Assembly (NCBI RefSeq): GCF_900101835.1
Contig: NZ_FNAF01000002.1
Span: 183,188-247,187 of the forward strand
Direction: 5' to 3'
Origin: Peptococcus niger
Lineage (GTDB): Bacteria; Bacillota; Peptococcia; Peptococcales; Peptococcaceae
DNA: 64,000 nucleotides
Position 1 is the first letter of the stretch, and the number at the start of each line of letters is the position of its first letter. Position numbers and translations under genes: made by a program. Of the stretch, positions 7,444 to 15,251 are shown piece after piece. Below the pieces are notes generated by a model. The model worked only from the letters and a program-made list of their open reading frames with translations, was not told the origin of the DNA and made no database searches.

Positions 7444-8910
7444 TAAGCCCAAGTTGGAACATATTTCATATGCTTTGGAGCAGTATCAGGATCGAGTGGT
7501 TTTATATACCCTTTATCAATGCTGGCTTTAATTACTCGAGAAATGCTGCTTGAAGATGAGCTGGATACGCCAAAACGTTTTCTCAGAGAGCTATTGGTTA
7601 AGTAGTCCCCTTCAATATATTTTATGCAAGCATGTAAGTAGCATGACCAAAGCCTATCATCTAGCGTAAGGTCCGAAAATAGTTTTTTTGAATATAAAGT
7701 CACCTTGGTATTTTCATCATATAGTGAGATTCTTGGGGCTGGTAATTGGAAAAGTTCACACTGAATAACGATTTTGTCCCATCCAGTACCAAGTTCTTCA
7801 CACATTTTTAATCTTCGCATTAATGCGGCAAGTCGTTCGTTTCTAGACCGAGGGGGATTATCAATAATTCGATAAATATCAACCAAAGGTTGCCCAGGAT
7901 TAGTCACTTCAATGCGGTTAGGAAACAATTCAATAACTGGCCCGGTTCCTCTAAAAGTAAATTCCTGATGGATAAGTGCATTAGCAATAATTTCTCTAAT
8001 GGCTATGAGAGGATATGCTGTCTTGTTCTCACGTAGTGCTCCTGAAATCACTTCTCTGCTCGGCAGAAGAGTTTCTATGATTTTCATCAAATATTCAAAA
8101 CCAAGTGCATAACCAAAAACCAAGTGCATAACCAAAATTAATAGTATCTTCTTTCAACATATTAAAGCGGCTGGTATCAGCATATTGAACAACACGTACA
8201 GCCTTTCTAGATAGGCGATTAAATGAGGAAAGATTTTTTGCAAATAAAATAGCGCCCATATTGGATATTGAATAAAGAGAGTTATTTTGAGGAATCACAA
8301 TCTTATCTTCAATTAAATAATGTAGTATTTCTTTTTTCTTACTAGGAGCTCGCTTGTTTTGTAAAGAAAAATATGGTTCAATGTCCAGTAAACTTAAAAT
8401 ATCTTCTATTGACAGGTCGGATAATGCTATTTGATCCTCAAATTTAACTTTTTGTAGTTTTTCCCACAATTGTTCTTGAATTCTAGGATAATTACTCAGC
8501 GGTTTTGTGTAGCTACCAATTCGGATATACTCTGTTTTTTTAAAACGCACGGTAGTGTTTATTGCAGGATGAATAACCAAGACTCCAATTTTCTTTTCAT
8601 AAATAGATGTGGAATAAAATTCAAAATTTGCATTCACTGAAAGAAGATCGCGTAGCCAACTTTCAAGATCTTGATTGCCTTTTTTCAACGATAAAAAATC
8701 TACATCTGTGCCTATAATTTCGTGCGTCTTGTCATTTACACCCCAAATCAGATATGCAAATTGCTGATCTTGCCATGTAGCGCTATTAGCGAGCGCGCTA
8801 ATGTTTTTTCCAATTGTATCAGGATCATAGTTATTATGCTTAAATTCCAACCAAGGTGTTTCATATGGCAGCGAACATAATTTTTTTATAAGGGTATCAA
8901 AATTATACAT
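7443..8910 (-). pseudogene. AlbA_2 (Schlafen-like) ATPase/HTH protein split by a frameshift
   Basis: Two overlapping frames encode one protein. The N-terminal part (8910 to 8095) has an AlbA_2 domain with PWLEFKHN and SALANSATW. The C-terminal part (up to 8135, to 7443) has the GHKL-like ATPase box IREIIANALIHQEF, RIEVTNPGQP and a winged-helix tail. They join within FGYALGF, which occurs in both frames. An exact 19-bp tandem duplication at 8097-8137 causes the shift; removing one copy restores 482 codons. Such proteins are often described as ATP-binding transcriptional regulators, and several are linked to phage defence or mobile islands. GGAGATTAT precedes the ATG. It is AT-rich compared with the rest of the window, suggesting transfer. 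Confidence 0.8.
8097..8137. repeat. Exact 19-bp tandem duplication inside the AlbA_2 gene
   Basis: The sequence has a perfect period of 19 nt over 41 nt (unit ACCAAGTGCATAACCAAAA, copies 8100-8118 and 8119-8137). Since 19 is not a multiple of three, it shifts the reading frame. Confidence 0.97.
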
Positions 8911-8924
8911 ATAATCTCCTCGCG

Positions 8925-8981
8925 ATAAAAAATCCTTGGGTTCGCCGCTCCCCTGATTGTGAGAGGGTTACTGCCAAGGAT
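8925..8981 (-). terminator. Terminator or attenuator between the repressor and the AlbA_2 gene
   Basis: On the minus strand ATCCTTGG and CCAAGGAT close a large hairpin of about 50 nt with a GC-rich interior, followed by TTTTTT and then by the ribosome site of the AlbA_2 gene. It ends the repressor transcript or attenuates readthrough. Confidence 0.65.
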
Positions 8982-9053
8982 GGATTAGTATACAAACAAT
9001 ATACCATTTACGGCAGCATTTCGATTGTCTTTAGGGAAATAGATGAATTTTGC

Positions 9054-9695
9054 TTACCTCACGTCACTCTGAAAAGAGATGGCTTTGCCTAGGATGGTGA
9101 TCTGATTTAGCTTGTCGGCTTCGTATATCATGGGTGGGTAGGCTGAGTTTTCTGCTTGAAGAATCAGCCGATTGCCTTCTTGGTAGTAGACGCGTTTTAA
9201 GGTGGCTTCTCCTTCTATGATGACGGCGGCTATTTCTCCCGGTTCTACGATATCTTGCTTACGAACAAAGACGATATCACCGTCTTTGATGCGGGCGCCA
9301 ATCATGGAATTTCCGGAAGCGCGAAGGGCGAAGTCTGCACGGATATCAGTACCAACTTCGACGTAGGATTCAAAGTCTTGATCTGCATATATGGGTTCCC
9401 CGCAGACGATTTCGCCCAGGAGGGGGATTTTTTTTGTTTTTATGGGCATAATGTTGCCGTAGGTGCCGTAGAGAGATGGGGGATTGTCATCAACAAGCTC
9501 GGATTTAAGTACACCAAAGTAATCGGCTAGTACTTGTATTTTTCCCATTCTGGGTATGGCAACACCTTTAACCCACGTATTGAAGGTTTGTGGAGACACC
9601 CCAATTGCCTTTGCCACATCGACTTGCGCTAGATCATGTATGTCTAGCAAATGCTTTAAATTAGATGCAAATATTTCTTTTTGTGATCTAGCCAT
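9054..9695 (-). CDS. Phage-type repressor: HTH plus S24 self-cleaving peptidase
   Basis: A 213-residue CI/LexA-like repressor. An N-terminal XRE helix-turn-helix (residues about 10-65, with QVDVAKAIGVSPQTFNTWVKG) is followed by an S24 domain. The catalytic dyad is Ser130 (SGNSMIG) and Lys167 (ATLKRVY), and a likely cleavage site is Cys98-Gly99 in EIVCGEP, a Cys-Gly bond as in UmuD. Such proteins hold a prophage silent and are inactivated through RecA during DNA damage. Here it probably survives from a decayed prophage. The upstream AT-rich region holds a perfect palindrome at 9785-9809. No cro or integrase gene is visible beside it. Confidence 0.9.
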   Translation of the reverse strand: MARSQKEIFASNLKHLLDIHDLAQVDVAKAIGVSPQTFNTWVKGVAIPRMGKIQVLADYFGVLKSELVDDNPPSLYGTYGNIMPIKTKKIPLLGEIVCGEPIYADQDFESYVEVGTDIRADFALRASGNSMIGARIKDGDIVFVRKQDIVEPGEIAAVIIEGEATLKRVYYQEGNRLILQAENSAYPPMIYEADKLNQITILGKAISFQSDVR

Positions 9696-9784
9696 ATTCT
9701 TCGCTCCTTTGGCAGAACTTTAATTTTATTTGATTATATAATGAAAAAGATGATAAAACAAGGAAAAATATAAAATTATTTTGG

Positions 9785-9809
9785 ATTTAATTTTGAAATA
9801 AAATTAAAT
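9785..9809. promoter_or_regulatory. Perfect 10-bp inverted repeat, likely repressor operator
   Basis: ATTTAATTTT and AAAATTAAAT flank a 5-nt spacer with no mismatch. The site lies about 90 bp upstream of the repressor start, between it and the endolysin remnant, where a phage operator would be expected. Confidence 0.6.
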
Positions 9810-9922
9810 TTGATAAAATGAATTTAGCCAGGTATAAGCGGCGGGAGGTAAAGATTTATCAATATGAGTAAGAAAAGTGAGATGGTTTTTTGACACAATA
9901 CGATAAGCAAAGGAGTGAGAGT

Positions 9923-10608
9923 ATAAGCAGAGGCATTTGTAAAGGAAACAGCTATCAGTACATCACAGAGCATGACAGCCCCAATCACTAGGGACAAGGA
10001 TCTAAGACGGATGCCATTGCCATCCACTGTTGGGGAGATCCCACCACGAATCCAACCTTTGACAGAGTAGTTAGCTGGCTCTGTAATCCGAGGTCTCAGG
10101 CATCCGCCCACTACGTAGCCGAAACCGGCAAAGTCGCCTGCATCGTCGACCCAGCCATGATGGCCTGGCACGTGGCACAACCCGGCTACGTCAATCAAAC
10201 CACCATCGGCATTGAGTGCAATCCCCGGGCGAGTGAGGGGGATTATGCGACGGTGGCTGAGCTGGTCGCCGATTTGTGGCACGAGTGGGGCAAGCTGTTG
10301 GTCAAGAGGCATAAAGACTACATGCCCACCCAATGTCCAGGTGTCTATGACATTGACCGGATTGTAGCCCTAGCAGAACAGTGCTATAGCGGAGAAGAGA
10401 CAGGAAAGGATGAAGTTCAATTGAGACCGGAAGTAGCAGCATGGATTACTGACCTATATGACAAGTGCATAAGCCAGAACCCCTCGAATGGGCTACCAAG
10501 TACTGGGAAGAAGCAACAGACAAAGGCATCGTTGATGGCCAACGCCCCAACAGCCCGCTGACTCGTTGCGAGTATGCAGCTAGTGAACTAAGAAGAGTAG
10601 ATAAATAA
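9923..10608 (+). pseudogene. Phage endolysin (N-acetylmuramoyl-L-alanine amidase) pseudogene
   Basis: An amidase_2-type lysin that would cleave the amide bond between muramic acid and L-alanine. Three lesions are visible. The expected start is ATA (9923) instead of ATG, 7 nt after AAAGGAG, and opens SRGICKGNSYQYITEHD. TAG at 9989-9991 follows SPNH. A frameshift near 10475 is needed to continue into EWATKYWEEATDKGIVDG and a C-terminus ending in LRRVDK. Between them the amidase core is clear: AIAIHCWGDP, ASAHYVAETGKV, AWHVAQPG and CPGVYDIDRI. The tail resembles the substrate-binding repeat of clostridial phage lysins. An internal ATG at 10157 gives a fragment unlikely to be active. Confidence 0.85.
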
Positions 10609-10613
10609 GCAAA

Positions 10614-10647
10614 AAGCCTGCCGGATAATTGGCAGGCTTATTTTTTA
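10614..10647 (+). terminator. Terminator after the endolysin remnant
   Basis: A perfect 9-bp stem AAGCCTGCC/GGCAGGCTT is followed by ATTTTTTAT. Confidence 0.85.
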
Positions 10648-10663
10648 TGCGTAGAGCTTCGAG

Positions 10664-10691
10664 GTCGACATTTGGTCGACAAAATGTCGAC
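10664..10691. repeat. 28-bp near-perfect palindrome with three GTCGAC units
   Basis: GTCGACATTT (10664-10673) and AAATGTCGAC (10682-10691) are exact inverted repeats around a third GTCGAC core. It sits between the last island gene and tRNA-Ala and could be a protein-binding or recombination site. Confidence 0.6.
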
Positions 10692-10734
10692 ATTATTTAT
10701 GATAAAGGGTCATATTCATTGAAATAACAAAAAA

Positions 10735-10769
10735 AGAGAAACCGCTATTTAAAGCGATTTCTCTTTTTT
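10735..10769. terminator. Bidirectional terminator beside tRNA-Ala
   Basis: AGAGAAA-CGCT pairs with AGCG-TTTCTCT with one mismatch. T-runs occur on both strands, so it ends the tRNA-Ala transcript on the minus strand and any readthrough from the island. Confidence 0.75.
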
Positions 10770-10775
10770 ACTATC

Positions 10776-10848
<73 letters not shown>

Positions 10849-11155
10849 GTGACTACGATTTATATATTAGCTTATTTCAGCTGGAAAAGCAAGTTTAAAT
10901 TTACAAAAGCTGGGCATAGTGGTTGCAAGGCCATTAAATGGTGCTGGATAAGGCCTTGGCGTCCATTGGAGGCCAGGCCTGGAGCCGGTGATTCATCAAA
11001 GAAAAATTATCTGTTAATTCTATAAAAATAAAGATCCTTCTGCGCTAATATTATGAATATCTACAGATGGCTATGGAAAAAAGGTGAAAAATGGTATTCT
11101 ATCAAGTAGACAAATAATAGCCTTGTCTAGGCAATGGAGTGACGGAGGGTGCTTT
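10849..11155. other. Gap without a gene between tRNA-Ala and sufC
   Basis: This 307-nt stretch contains the upstream region of tRNA-Ala (an AT-rich TATATAAAT on the minus strand), a GC-rich weak hairpin near 10965 and the leader of sufC. I see no ORF with a ribosome site and no confident sufC promoter. Confidence 0.5.
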
Positions 11156-11899
11156 ATGTTACAATTAGAAAATATTGGATTCGGGGTGCCGGGAAAAGCG
11201 GATATTCTGAAAAATATTAATTTAACCATTGAAACCGGCGAAACGGTGGTGGTGACAGGGCCGAATGGCGGCGGCAAGACGTCTTTGGCCAAGGTCATCG
11301 CCGGGGTGGCGGATGCCACTGCCGGGCGGATTTTGCTGGATGGCCAGGATATTACCGGGCTGAACATTACCGAACGGGCGCGGGCGGGCATTGCCTATGC
11401 TTTTCAGCAGCCGGTGCGGTTTAAGGGCTTGCGCACCCGGGATTTGCTGAACTTGGCCGCCGGGCGGGACTTGAACGATGATGAGGCCCATGGTCTCTTG
11501 CGTCAGGTTGGCCTGCAGGGGGCGGACTATATTGACCGCAGCGTAGATACAAAACTGTCCGGTGGGGAAATCAAACGGATTGAGATTGCCGGTATTTTGG
11601 CACGAGATGCGAATTTATTTGTTTTTGATGAGCCGGAAGCAGGCATTGACCTCTGGAGTTTTAACAACTTGATTGATGTTTTTAATCATTTGCGGGACAA
11701 TCGCCGCCAGTCAACGGTGATTATTTCTCACCAGGAACGCATTTTGGAAATTGCCGACCGGATTGCGGTGATTGTAAAAGGTGAGCTGGCGGCTTTCGGG
11801 CCGACGGCGGAAATTTTGCCGCAACTGGCGCATGGTCCGGAATGTCGGTCCTGTAGTGAAACGTGCTTGGTGAATCAAGAAGGGGAGGAAGTCATATGA
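11156..11899 (+). CDS. sufC: SufC-like ATPase of a minimal Fe-S assembly system
   Basis: ABC-type soluble ATPase that drives Fe-S cluster assembly with SufB. About 247 residues: Walker A GPNGGGKT, Q-loop AFQQPVRF, signature KLSGGEIKR, Walker B FVFDEPEAGID, and a switch histidine in IISHQE. The C-terminus carries a cysteine cluster, ECRSCSETC, beyond the usual SufC fold. The ATG at 11156 follows GGAGGG; a longer frame from 11084 lacks a ribosome site. It overlaps sufB by ATGA. No sufS, sufU or sufD lies nearby, so this is the two-gene SufBC (SMS-like) arrangement of anaerobes. Confidence 0.87.
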   Translation: MLQLENIGFGVPGKADILKNINLTIETGETVVVTGPNGGGKTSLAKVIAGVADATAGRILLDGQDITGLNITERARAGIAYAFQQPVRFKGLRTRDLLNLAAGRDLNDDEAHGLLRQVGLQGADYIDRSVDTKLSGGEIKRIEIAGILARDANLFVFDEPEAGIDLWSFNNLIDVFNHLRDNRRQSTVIISHQERILEIADRIAVIVKGELAAFGPTAEILPQLAHGPECRSCSETCLVNQEGEEVI

Positions 11900-12840
11900 G
11901 TTTCCAACCGGTAAATCGCATTACGGAAGAACTGCTGAACGTTGTCTCCGATTGGCAAAAGTTTCCCAAGGGGGCGGCTTATAATATTCGTCAAGACTCT
12001 CAATGCGCCGGTCGTCAATCGACGGAGAATATTGAAATCCGGCCGAAAAGTGGCGGCAGTGGCCTGGACATCATCGTTAAGGCCGGCACCAAGGGAGAGT
12101 CTTGTTATATCCCGGCTTGCATTACCAAAAATGATGTGGACGACCTGGTCTACAATGATTTTTACATTGGTGAAGACGCGGACGTGACCATTGTGGCCGG
12201 TTGCGGTGTGCATACCGATGGTCATGGCGAAAGCCGTCACAATGGGATCCACCGCTTCTTTATGGAAAAGAACGCGAAAGCCCTTTATTTGGAAAAACAT
12301 TACGGGACGGGCGATGCTTCTGTCGCTGCGTCGCGCCGGATTATTGATCCGGAAACGCAGTGTGAATTGGCGGAAGGCGCTTACTTGGAGATGGATACCT
12401 CCCAACTGGAGGGGATTGCCACGACCAACCGGAAAACCAGCGCCAAGCTGGAAGCCGGTGCCCGCCTGGTCATTAAAGAAAATATTTTAACGGAAGCGGA
12501 CAGCACCGCCAGCACCGATTTTTATGTGGAGTTAAATGGTGATAATTGCGGGGTGGACCTGGTCAGCCGGTCGGTGGCCAAGGACGACAGCCACCAGGAG
12601 TACCATTCGGTAATTGTGGGCAATGCGCCCTCCACCGGCCATTCTGAGTGTGATGCCATCATTGTGGGCAACGGGAAGGTGGATGCCTTGCCGGAGCTGC
12701 GCGCCAATAATGGTGATGCGATGCTGATTCACGAGGCCGCCATCGGGAAGATTGCCGGTGAGCAGATTGTGAAGCTACAGACCCTCGGCCTGACAGAAGA
12801 AGAAGCGGAAGCCCGCATTATTGAAGGCTTTTTAAGCTAG
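11896..12840 (+). CDS. sufB: SufB-like scaffold protein of a minimal Fe-S assembly system
   Basis: Beta-helix scaffold of the SufBD family, 314 residues, shorter than canonical SufB (about 465), as in two-component SufBC systems. Supporting signatures are VAGCGVHTDG, MDTSQLEGIATTNRKT, DLVSRSVAKDDS and GHSECDAIIVG followed by ALPELRANNGDAMLIHEAAIGKI, where the conserved C-terminal cysteine and histidine probably bind the nascent cluster. GGGGAGG precedes the ATG, which overlaps the sufC stop. The partner ATPase gives the assignment; whether one protein acts as a homodimer in place of SufB-SufD is inference. Confidence 0.87.
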   Translation: MSFQPVNRITEELLNVVSDWQKFPKGAAYNIRQDSQCAGRQSTENIEIRPKSGGSGLDIIVKAGTKGESCYIPACITKNDVDDLVYNDFYIGEDADVTIVAGCGVHTDGHGESRHNGIHRFFMEKNAKALYLEKHYGTGDASVAASRRIIDPETQCELAEGAYLEMDTSQLEGIATTNRKTSAKLEAGARLVIKENILTEADSTASTDFYVELNGDNCGVDLVSRSVAKDDSHQEYHSVIVGNAPSTGHSECDAIIVGNGKVDALPELRANNGDAMLIHEAAIGKIAGEQIVKLQTLGLTEEEAEARIIEGFLS

Positions 12841-12866
12841 TCGCGGGGGACGTCAAGGCATAAAAA

Positions 12867-12896
12867 AGAACAGGCGCGGGGCGCCTGTTCTTTTTG
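12867..12896. terminator. Bidirectional terminator between sufB and ridA
   Basis: A perfect 11-bp stem AGAACAGGCGC/GCGCCTGTTCT with a 3-nt loop, T-run on the plus strand and A-run before it, so it serves both convergent genes. Confidence 0.9.
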
Positions 12897-12923
12897 CTAT
12901 TTGGACGCAATGGGTATAGGCTA

Positions 12924-13292
12924 TTAAGAGAGGTCAGCGATGACTTCAATTTCCAGGACGGCGTCTTTTGGCAGCCGGGCCACTTGGACGCAAGCGCGGG
13001 CCGGTTTGTGGTCGCCGAAGAAGTCGGCGTAGGCGCCGTTGATGGTGTCAAAATCGTCCATGTTGCGGACAAAGATGTTGACCTTGGCGAAGCTTTCTTT
13101 GCCACCGCCGGCGGCCTGGACGATGGACAGCAAGTTGGTCAGGGCGGCGGTGGTGGCTTCGGCGGCGTCATCGATGAGAGTACCGTCTTTTAAGGGCAAC
13201 TGGCCGCTGACGAAAAGCAGTTGACCGACTTGAACGGCCTGTGAATAGGGGCCGAGGGCGGCAGGGGCGGCATCGCTGTGGATAAATTTCAT
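12924..13292 (-). CDS. ridA: RidA-family enamine/imine deaminase
   Basis: Small cytoplasmic protein (122 residues, the usual length) of the RidA/YjgF family that hydrolyses reactive 2-aminoacrylate and related imines released by PLP enzymes. Visible motifs are GPYSQAVQVG near the N-terminus, FVSGQLPL, and the C-terminal KPARACVQVARLPKDAVLEIEVIA, which holds the conserved arginine (Arg about 100) and glutamate. A clear AAAGGAGG lies before the ATG. It is a single gene facing sufB across a shared terminator. Confidence 0.95.
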   Translation of the reverse strand: MKFIHSDAAPAALGPYSQAVQVGQLLFVSGQLPLKDGTLIDDAAEATTAALTNLLSIVQAAGGGKESFAKVNIFVRNMDDFDTINGAYADFFGDHKPARACVQVARLPKDAVLEIEVIADLS

Positions 13293-13343
13293 GGAAAATC
13301 CTCCTTTGGATTTAAGGTTAGCTTTATTTTAGCACAAAAGCAG

Positions 13344-13373
13344 TTGCAGACAATGCTGGTGACGGGATAAATT
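13344..13373 (+). promoter_or_regulatory. Candidate promoter of the csm operon
   Basis: TTGCAG (13344-13349) and TAAATT (13368-13373) are 18 bp apart, 15 nt before the first ATG of the operon. Confidence 0.5.
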
Positions 13374-13388
13374 TGTAAAGGGCGTGGA

Positions 13389-14219
13389 ATGATGGAGGCC
13401 TATTGGTTGGCGGTGGCGGTCTTACCGACAGAAGATGTGCCACGGTGCGGGTTGCCGGCGGTGCCGTCGGCTGTTCTGCCGGCAGGTGACCTGTGTTGGC
13501 AAGAAGAGCAGGTGGTTGTGATGACGGCGACGGCCCCGCCGGTGGAGCTGGATAAGGCGCAGGCAGCGGTTTTAGCGGAGTCCGGCGGTGCTGGGGTGCT
13601 GCGCTGGTGCCAGGCGGTTGATTTGACCGCTTTGACGGAAACCATGGCCAGGCAATGGGGCTTGCCCCAGTCGCTGACGGTGGCGGATGCCTGGCCGGAT
13701 AAGCTGCCGCCTCTTGCTCCGGTGGCGGAAGCCCCCTTGTATGGGCTGCGGTTGACGGCTGGGGCAAGGCGCCGGGCGCTTTTGGCAAAGGAGGCGGTCC
13801 GGGAAGGGGAGTCCTTGCTCTACCGGACCATGGAGCTGACGCCGCAGACGGCCGTTGAGGCCCTGCAATCGGCGGTGGCAGCAGGCTGTCCCTTGGCCCT
13901 GTCGCCTTGGCTGCCGGCTTTCAGCGATCTGGCTGGGGGCGGGCTGTGCTTGTTTGGCAAGCCCTATAGCCTTGCTGACGGCGAGGTGATCGTCAGCGAG
14001 CTCCAGGCCTTACAAGGGGAATCGGCAGCCTTTCGTCGTGCCTTTGCCGGCCTATTGGCCCAGACGGATGGACGGCCCGGTCTGGCTGACCTGGCCTTAT
14101 TTATGGAAGAAACACCGGTGTCTGCGGAAACGGCCCAGCAATTGTACGCTCGTGCCGTTGACCAAGGGCACTTGTCCGAATCGGCGCTGGCGTTGAGGTT
14201 ATTGGGGGGACAAGCATGA
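13389..14219 (+). CDS. Unknown first gene of the csm operon, in the cas10 position
   Basis: A 276-residue protein that I cannot assign. In type III-A operons this place, directly before csm2, belongs to cas10/csm1 (about 750 residues with HD and GGDD motifs). Here neither an HD pair nor GGDD is seen. The stretch LAGGGLCLFGKP (about residues 180-195) is only faintly like the palm-domain segment around GGDD. The protein is alanine- and leucine-rich and has no signal peptide or membrane segment. Its stop overlaps the csm2 start as ATGA, so it belongs to the operon. It may be a strongly reduced Cas10, an unrelated substitute for the large subunit, or an accessory protein. Confidence 0.6.
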   Translation: MMEAYWLAVAVLPTEDVPRCGLPAVPSAVLPAGDLCWQEEQVVVMTATAPPVELDKAQAAVLAESGGAGVLRWCQAVDLTALTETMARQWGLPQSLTVADAWPDKLPPLAPVAEAPLYGLRLTAGARRRALLAKEAVREGESLLYRTMELTPQTAVEALQSAVAAGCPLALSPWLPAFSDLAGGGLCLFGKPYSLADGEVIVSELQALQGESAAFRRAFAGLLAQTDGRPGLADLALFMEETPVSAETAQQLYARAVDQGHLSESALALRLLGGQA

Positions 14220-14599
14220 CAAAAGAACTGGATAGGCAGCAAGCGGCGCGCGAACGGGCGCGTCAGGTGATTTTTATGTTGGCGGAAAGGGGACAATTGC
14301 CCACTGAGGCAGACTTGCGCCCTGTGCGTGAAAGCTTCTTGCAATGGATGCAGGCAGTTCGCGTGGCGGATATGGCAGCGGTTGCCCCGTATGAGGCGCG
14401 GCTGGCGGTTTGCCTGACCGGGACAGACCGCAGGACGCCGGTGGGTAAATTAATTGAAGCGGCAGGTCTTATTGAGGCGCTGGCGGCGCCGGAAGACCGA
14501 CTTGAACTGGCGGCTTACGGTGAAAGCCTTTTGGCCTGGCACCATGCGGTGGCAGGTCAAGAGACTAATGCACAGGAGGAGGCAGACCATGTACGGTAA
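14216..14599 (+). CDS. csm2: Csm2-like small subunit of a type III-A effector
   Basis: Small alpha-helical protein (127 residues) that would line the inner filament of a Csm complex. The C-terminal half follows the Csm2 pattern: a basic LAVCLTGTDRR segment, then KLIEAAGLIEAL, and an ending YGESLLAWHHAVAG that matches the family's YxEALVAYHKFYGG. It sits between the putative large-subunit gene and csm3, as in III-A operons, with ATGA upstream and an 11-nt overlap downstream. Csm2 is poorly conserved, so the call leans on context as well. Confidence 0.75.
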   Translation: MTKELDRQQAARERARQVIFMLAERGQLPTEADLRPVRESFLQWMQAVRVADMAAVAPYEARLAVCLTGTDRRTPVGKLIEAAGLIEALAAPEDRLELAAYGESLLAWHHAVAGQETNAQEEADHVR

Positions 14600-15251
14600 A
14601 CTCATCATCAGCGGTGAATTGGAAACGCTTACAGGCTTGCACATCGGTGCCGGCCCGGCCTTGCAATTGACGGCGGCAGACTACCCGGTGGTGCGCGACC
14701 AGCGTGGCCTGCCCTACGTACCGGGGTCCAGCCTGAAGGGAAAGCTGCGGACACTCTTGGCCCGGGCCCTGGCACAGCGCTGGATTGTCAACGACCCGGG
14801 GCACGATGCGGAAGAGGTGATCCGTCTGTTCGGAGCGCCGGCGGTGGACGATCGGCCGGCACAAGCCGGGCGGCTGATTTTTTGCGATGCACCTCTGGTC
14901 TCGGCGCCGGGGGATTATCTGGCCACGGAAATCAAGCATGAGGCAGCCATTGACCGGGCTACCGCTGAGCTGCAGGTGCGGAGTTTGGAACGGGTCGTGC
15001 CCGGGGCGCGGTTTGCCCTGCGGGTGATTTATACGGCAACGGAAGCGGCTGAGGCCGGCGCCGACTTGCAAAATTTGGCCGGGGCGATGGAGCTTCTGAC
15101 CATGGACAGCCTGGGTGGCAACGGCAGCCGGGGCAGCGGCCGGGTGGCTTTTCGTAATATGCAGGTGGGCATCGGGTATGGGGATGCTTTTGACGACCAG
15201 GACCTGGCCTTCTTAAATGAGGTATTTCACGATGACGCCCTTAATCTCTAA
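14589..15251 (+). CDS. csm3: Csm3 RAMP backbone subunit with target-RNA cleavage Asp
   Basis: Cas7-type backbone protein of type III-A complexes, about 220 residues, normal for Csm3. Motifs in order: ETLTGLHIGAG, TAADYPVVRD, the glycine loop LPYVPGSSLKGKLRTLL, IKHEAAIDRATAELQVRSLERV and LGGNGSRGSGRV. Asp31 in AADYP aligns with the catalytic Asp33 of Streptococcus thermophilus Csm3, so RNA cleavage at 6-nt steps should be possible. The ATG at 14589 has AGGAGG 8 nt upstream and overlaps csm2. The gene is intact. Confidence 0.93.
   Translation: MYGKLIISGELETLTGLHIGAGPALQLTAADYPVVRDQRGLPYVPGSSLKGKLRTLLARALAQRWIVNDPGHDAEEVIRLFGAPAVDDRPAQAGRLIFCDAPLVSAPGDYLATEIKHEAAIDRATAELQVRSLERVVPGARFALRVIYTATEAAEAGADLQNLAGAMELLTMDSLGGNGSRGSGRVAFRNMQVGIGYGDAFDDQDLAFLNEVFHDDALNL

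Noticed and set aside
9893..9930. ATG at 9864 as start of the endolysin gene
   Set aside because: That frame stops after nine codons and is out of frame with the amidase. The ATA at 9923 with an ideal ribosome site fits the lost start better.
13324..13868. Long open frames on the minus strand opposite the csm operon
   Set aside because: The region is very GC-rich, which keeps antisense frames open by chance. The plus-strand frames have RAMP motifs, ribosome sites and coupled overlaps.
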